Source: Clostridia bacterium (lineage in GTDB: Bacteria > Bacillota > Clostridia > Christensenellales > Aristaeellaceae). Taken from it: a DNA stretch of 15,016 bases. A model generated the notes under the pieces. It ran no database searches, was not told where the DNA came from, and saw nothing but the letters and a program-made list of their open reading frames with translations. Position 1 is the stretch's first letter. The number at the start of each line of letters is the position of its first letter. Location of the stretch: contig JAFWBZ010000327.1 in assembly GCA_017537105.1 (NCBI GenBank), forward strand, positions 1 to 15,016, in the 5' to 3' direction. This document shows positions 13,821 to 15,016 of this stretch, in pieces. Made by a program: the position numbers and the translations under genes.

Positions 13821-15016
13821 ATGCTTCGATATGTCAAGCGCAATGCCGGCGGGAGCGGATTCGAGCGCCCCGACGACATGCCGGAGGCCCTGTACCGGCT
13901 GCTCCTGGAGCGGGGAATCCGCTCCGCGGCGGAGGCGGAGGCGTTTTTGCACCCCGGCGTTCGCGACCTGCTCGATCCCATGCTGCTGAGCGATATGGGT
14001 CCGGCCTCGGAACGCATCCGCGACGCCGTGGAGGCGGGGGAGGCCATCTGCGTCTACGGAGACTACGACGTGGACGGCGTGTGCGCGTCGGCCATTCTGC
14101 TGATGTGGCTGCAATCCCGGGGCGCGAACGCCCAGGTATACCTGCCCTCCCGACACACGGAGGGCTACGGGCTGAACGAAGGGGCGATTCGGGAGATCGC
14201 GGGCTGGGCAAAGCTGATGGTCACGGTGGACTGCGGCGTGACCTCGGTGGCGCTGGTCCGACTGGCGCAGTCGCTGGGGCTGGACGTGGTGGTCACCGAC
14301 CATCATCGGCCCGTCGAGGACGGGGAGGGCTTCTCCCTGCCCCCGTGCCCGGTGGTGAACCCGCTGCTGAACGGCTACCCGTTCCCGCACCTGTGCGGCG
14401 CGGGCGTGGCGTGGAAGCTGGTGTGGGCGCTGTCCGGAGAGCTTCCGCTGCAATTCGTGGACATCGCCGCGCTGGCCACGGTGGCCGACGTGGTTTCGCT
14501 GACGGGGGAGAACCGCGCGCTCGTGCGCCTGGGGCTGGACCGCATCAACGCCGATCCCAGGCCCGGCATCGCCGCGCTGATCGAGGCGGCGGGGATTTCC
14601 GGAAAGCCGGTGACCTCTACGGCCATCGCCTTCCAGCTGGCGCCCCGGCTCAATGCGGGCGGGCGGCTGGACACCGCCCTGCGGCCGCTCCGTCTGGTGA
14701 CCTCGACGGACCCGGCGGAGGCCCGCTCCCTGGCGGAGGAGTTGGACGACGCAAACGCTGAGCGCCGGCAGATCGAGCAGCAGATCCTGCGGGAGGCGGA
14801 GGCACAGCTCCAGGACTTCGATTTTCTCCGGCACCGTGCGCTGATCCTCTCGGACGCAGACTGGAACCCCGGCGTGATCGGGCTGGCGGCCTCCCGGCTG
14901 GTGGAAAAGTATCACTATCCGGTGGTGATGCTGGCGGATCAGGGCGAAAAGATGACCGGCTCCTGCCGCAGCATCGAAGGCGTGGACATCCACGCCGCGC
15001 TCACCGGCTGCGCGGA
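13821..15016 (+). CDS. recJ: Single-stranded-DNA-specific exonuclease RecJ, 3'-truncated by window edge
   Basis: RecJ degrades single-stranded DNA 5' to 3' in recombinational repair and mismatch repair, in the cytoplasm. 398 codons are present; the frame is open to the window edge. DHH-family motifs are in order: YGDYDVDG at 79-86 (motif I, metal-binding Asp), D137 in TVDCGV, TDHH with D160-H161-H162 (motif III), VVNPLL and HLCGAGVAWKL (motif IV), then the start of the DHHA1 domain (GVIGLAASRLVEKYHYPVVM near 351). Bacterial RecJ is usually 550-800 residues, so the C-terminal part is missing only because of the window edge. The ATG at 13821 is supported by GGGAG 5 nt upstream. The secF terminator lies before it, but no clear promoter is visible in 13763-13820; it may be fed by read-through. 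secDF next to recJ is a known arrangement in Clostridia and other Firmicutes. Confidence 0.93.
   Translation, partial: MLRYVKRNAGGSGFERPDDMPEALYRLLLERGIRSAAEAEAFLHPGVRDLLDPMLLSDMGPASERIRDAVEAGEAICVYGDYDVDGVCASAILLMWLQSRGANAQVYLPSRHTEGYGLNEGAIREIAGWAKLMVTVDCGVTSVALVRLAQSLGLDVVVTDHHRPVEDGEGFSLPPCPVVNPLLNGYPFPHLCGAGVAWKLVWALSGELPLQFVDIAALATVADVVSLTGENRALVRLGLDRINADPRPGIAALIEAAGISGKPVTSTAIAFQLAPRLNAGGRLDTALRPLRLVTSTDPAEARSLAEELDDANAERRQIEQQILREAEAQLQDFDFLRHRALILSDADWNPGVIGLAASRLVEKYHYPVVMLADQGEKMTGSCRSIEGVDIHAALTGCA

Noticed and set aside
13784..14993. Plus-strand 13784-14761 and minus-strand 13791-14993 frames overlapping recJ
   Set aside because: They overlap in other frames the DHH motifs of RecJ; Arg/Gly/Pro-rich composition and no known family.

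Overview
The window looks like a high-GC chromosomal segment of a Gram-positive (monoderm) member of the Firmicutes, most probably a gut-type Clostridia. The evidence is the secD-secF-recJ gene order, a C_GCAxxG_C_C family redox protein, a secreted LRR/Ig-like/cysteine-peptidase protein of the kind common in gut Firmicutes, TTGACA/TATAAT promoters with G-rich Shine-Dalgarno sites, and intergenic repeats of a sort I remember from such genomes. The genus cannot be told from this sequence. No rRNA, tRNA, CRISPR array, transposase or phage gene is visible.

Positions 1-5023 (minus strand) hold one very long gene whose 3' end lies outside the window. It encodes an AcrB/HAE1-type RND exporter in which about 610 extra residues are inserted at the point where the funnel (docking) domain normally begins. 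The insert is two long predicted coiled-coil arms joined by a Thr/Ala/Pro/Ser/Asp/Glu linker of about 155 residues. A small C_GCAxxG_C_C protein gene (5179-5634, minus) lies upstream of it with its own promoter. A 0.5 kb non-coding stretch (about 5700-6171) follows; it carries two dispersed-repeat-like elements and a near-perfect 44-nt palindrome.

Positions 6172-10476 (minus strand) are one reading frame for a large secreted protein: signal peptide, acidic repeat linker, EF-hand-like loop, leucine-rich repeats, nine Big_2-like Ig repeats, a BspA-type LRR segment and a papain-like cysteine peptidase domain. A single in-frame TAG at codon 350 splits it. Head-to-head with it, from a well-formed promoter at 10705-10733, runs secD-secF (plus strand). 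secD is broken by an apparent one-base deletion near 11207-11210. secF is intact but carries two Ala/Glu-rich acidic inserts in its extracytoplasmic domain, making it 543 residues instead of about 300. A clear intrinsic terminator (13722-13762) ends the operon, and recJ (13821 onward) runs off the right edge.

Together the genes concern export: SecD/SecF pull secreted proteins across the membrane, the divergent gene encodes one such secreted protein, and the RND pump exports small molecules. The recurring theme is low-complexity, acidic or coiled-coil expansion of extracytoplasmic regions in otherwise conserved proteins. The amber stop and the secD frameshift should be checked against reads first, since either could be a sequence error.
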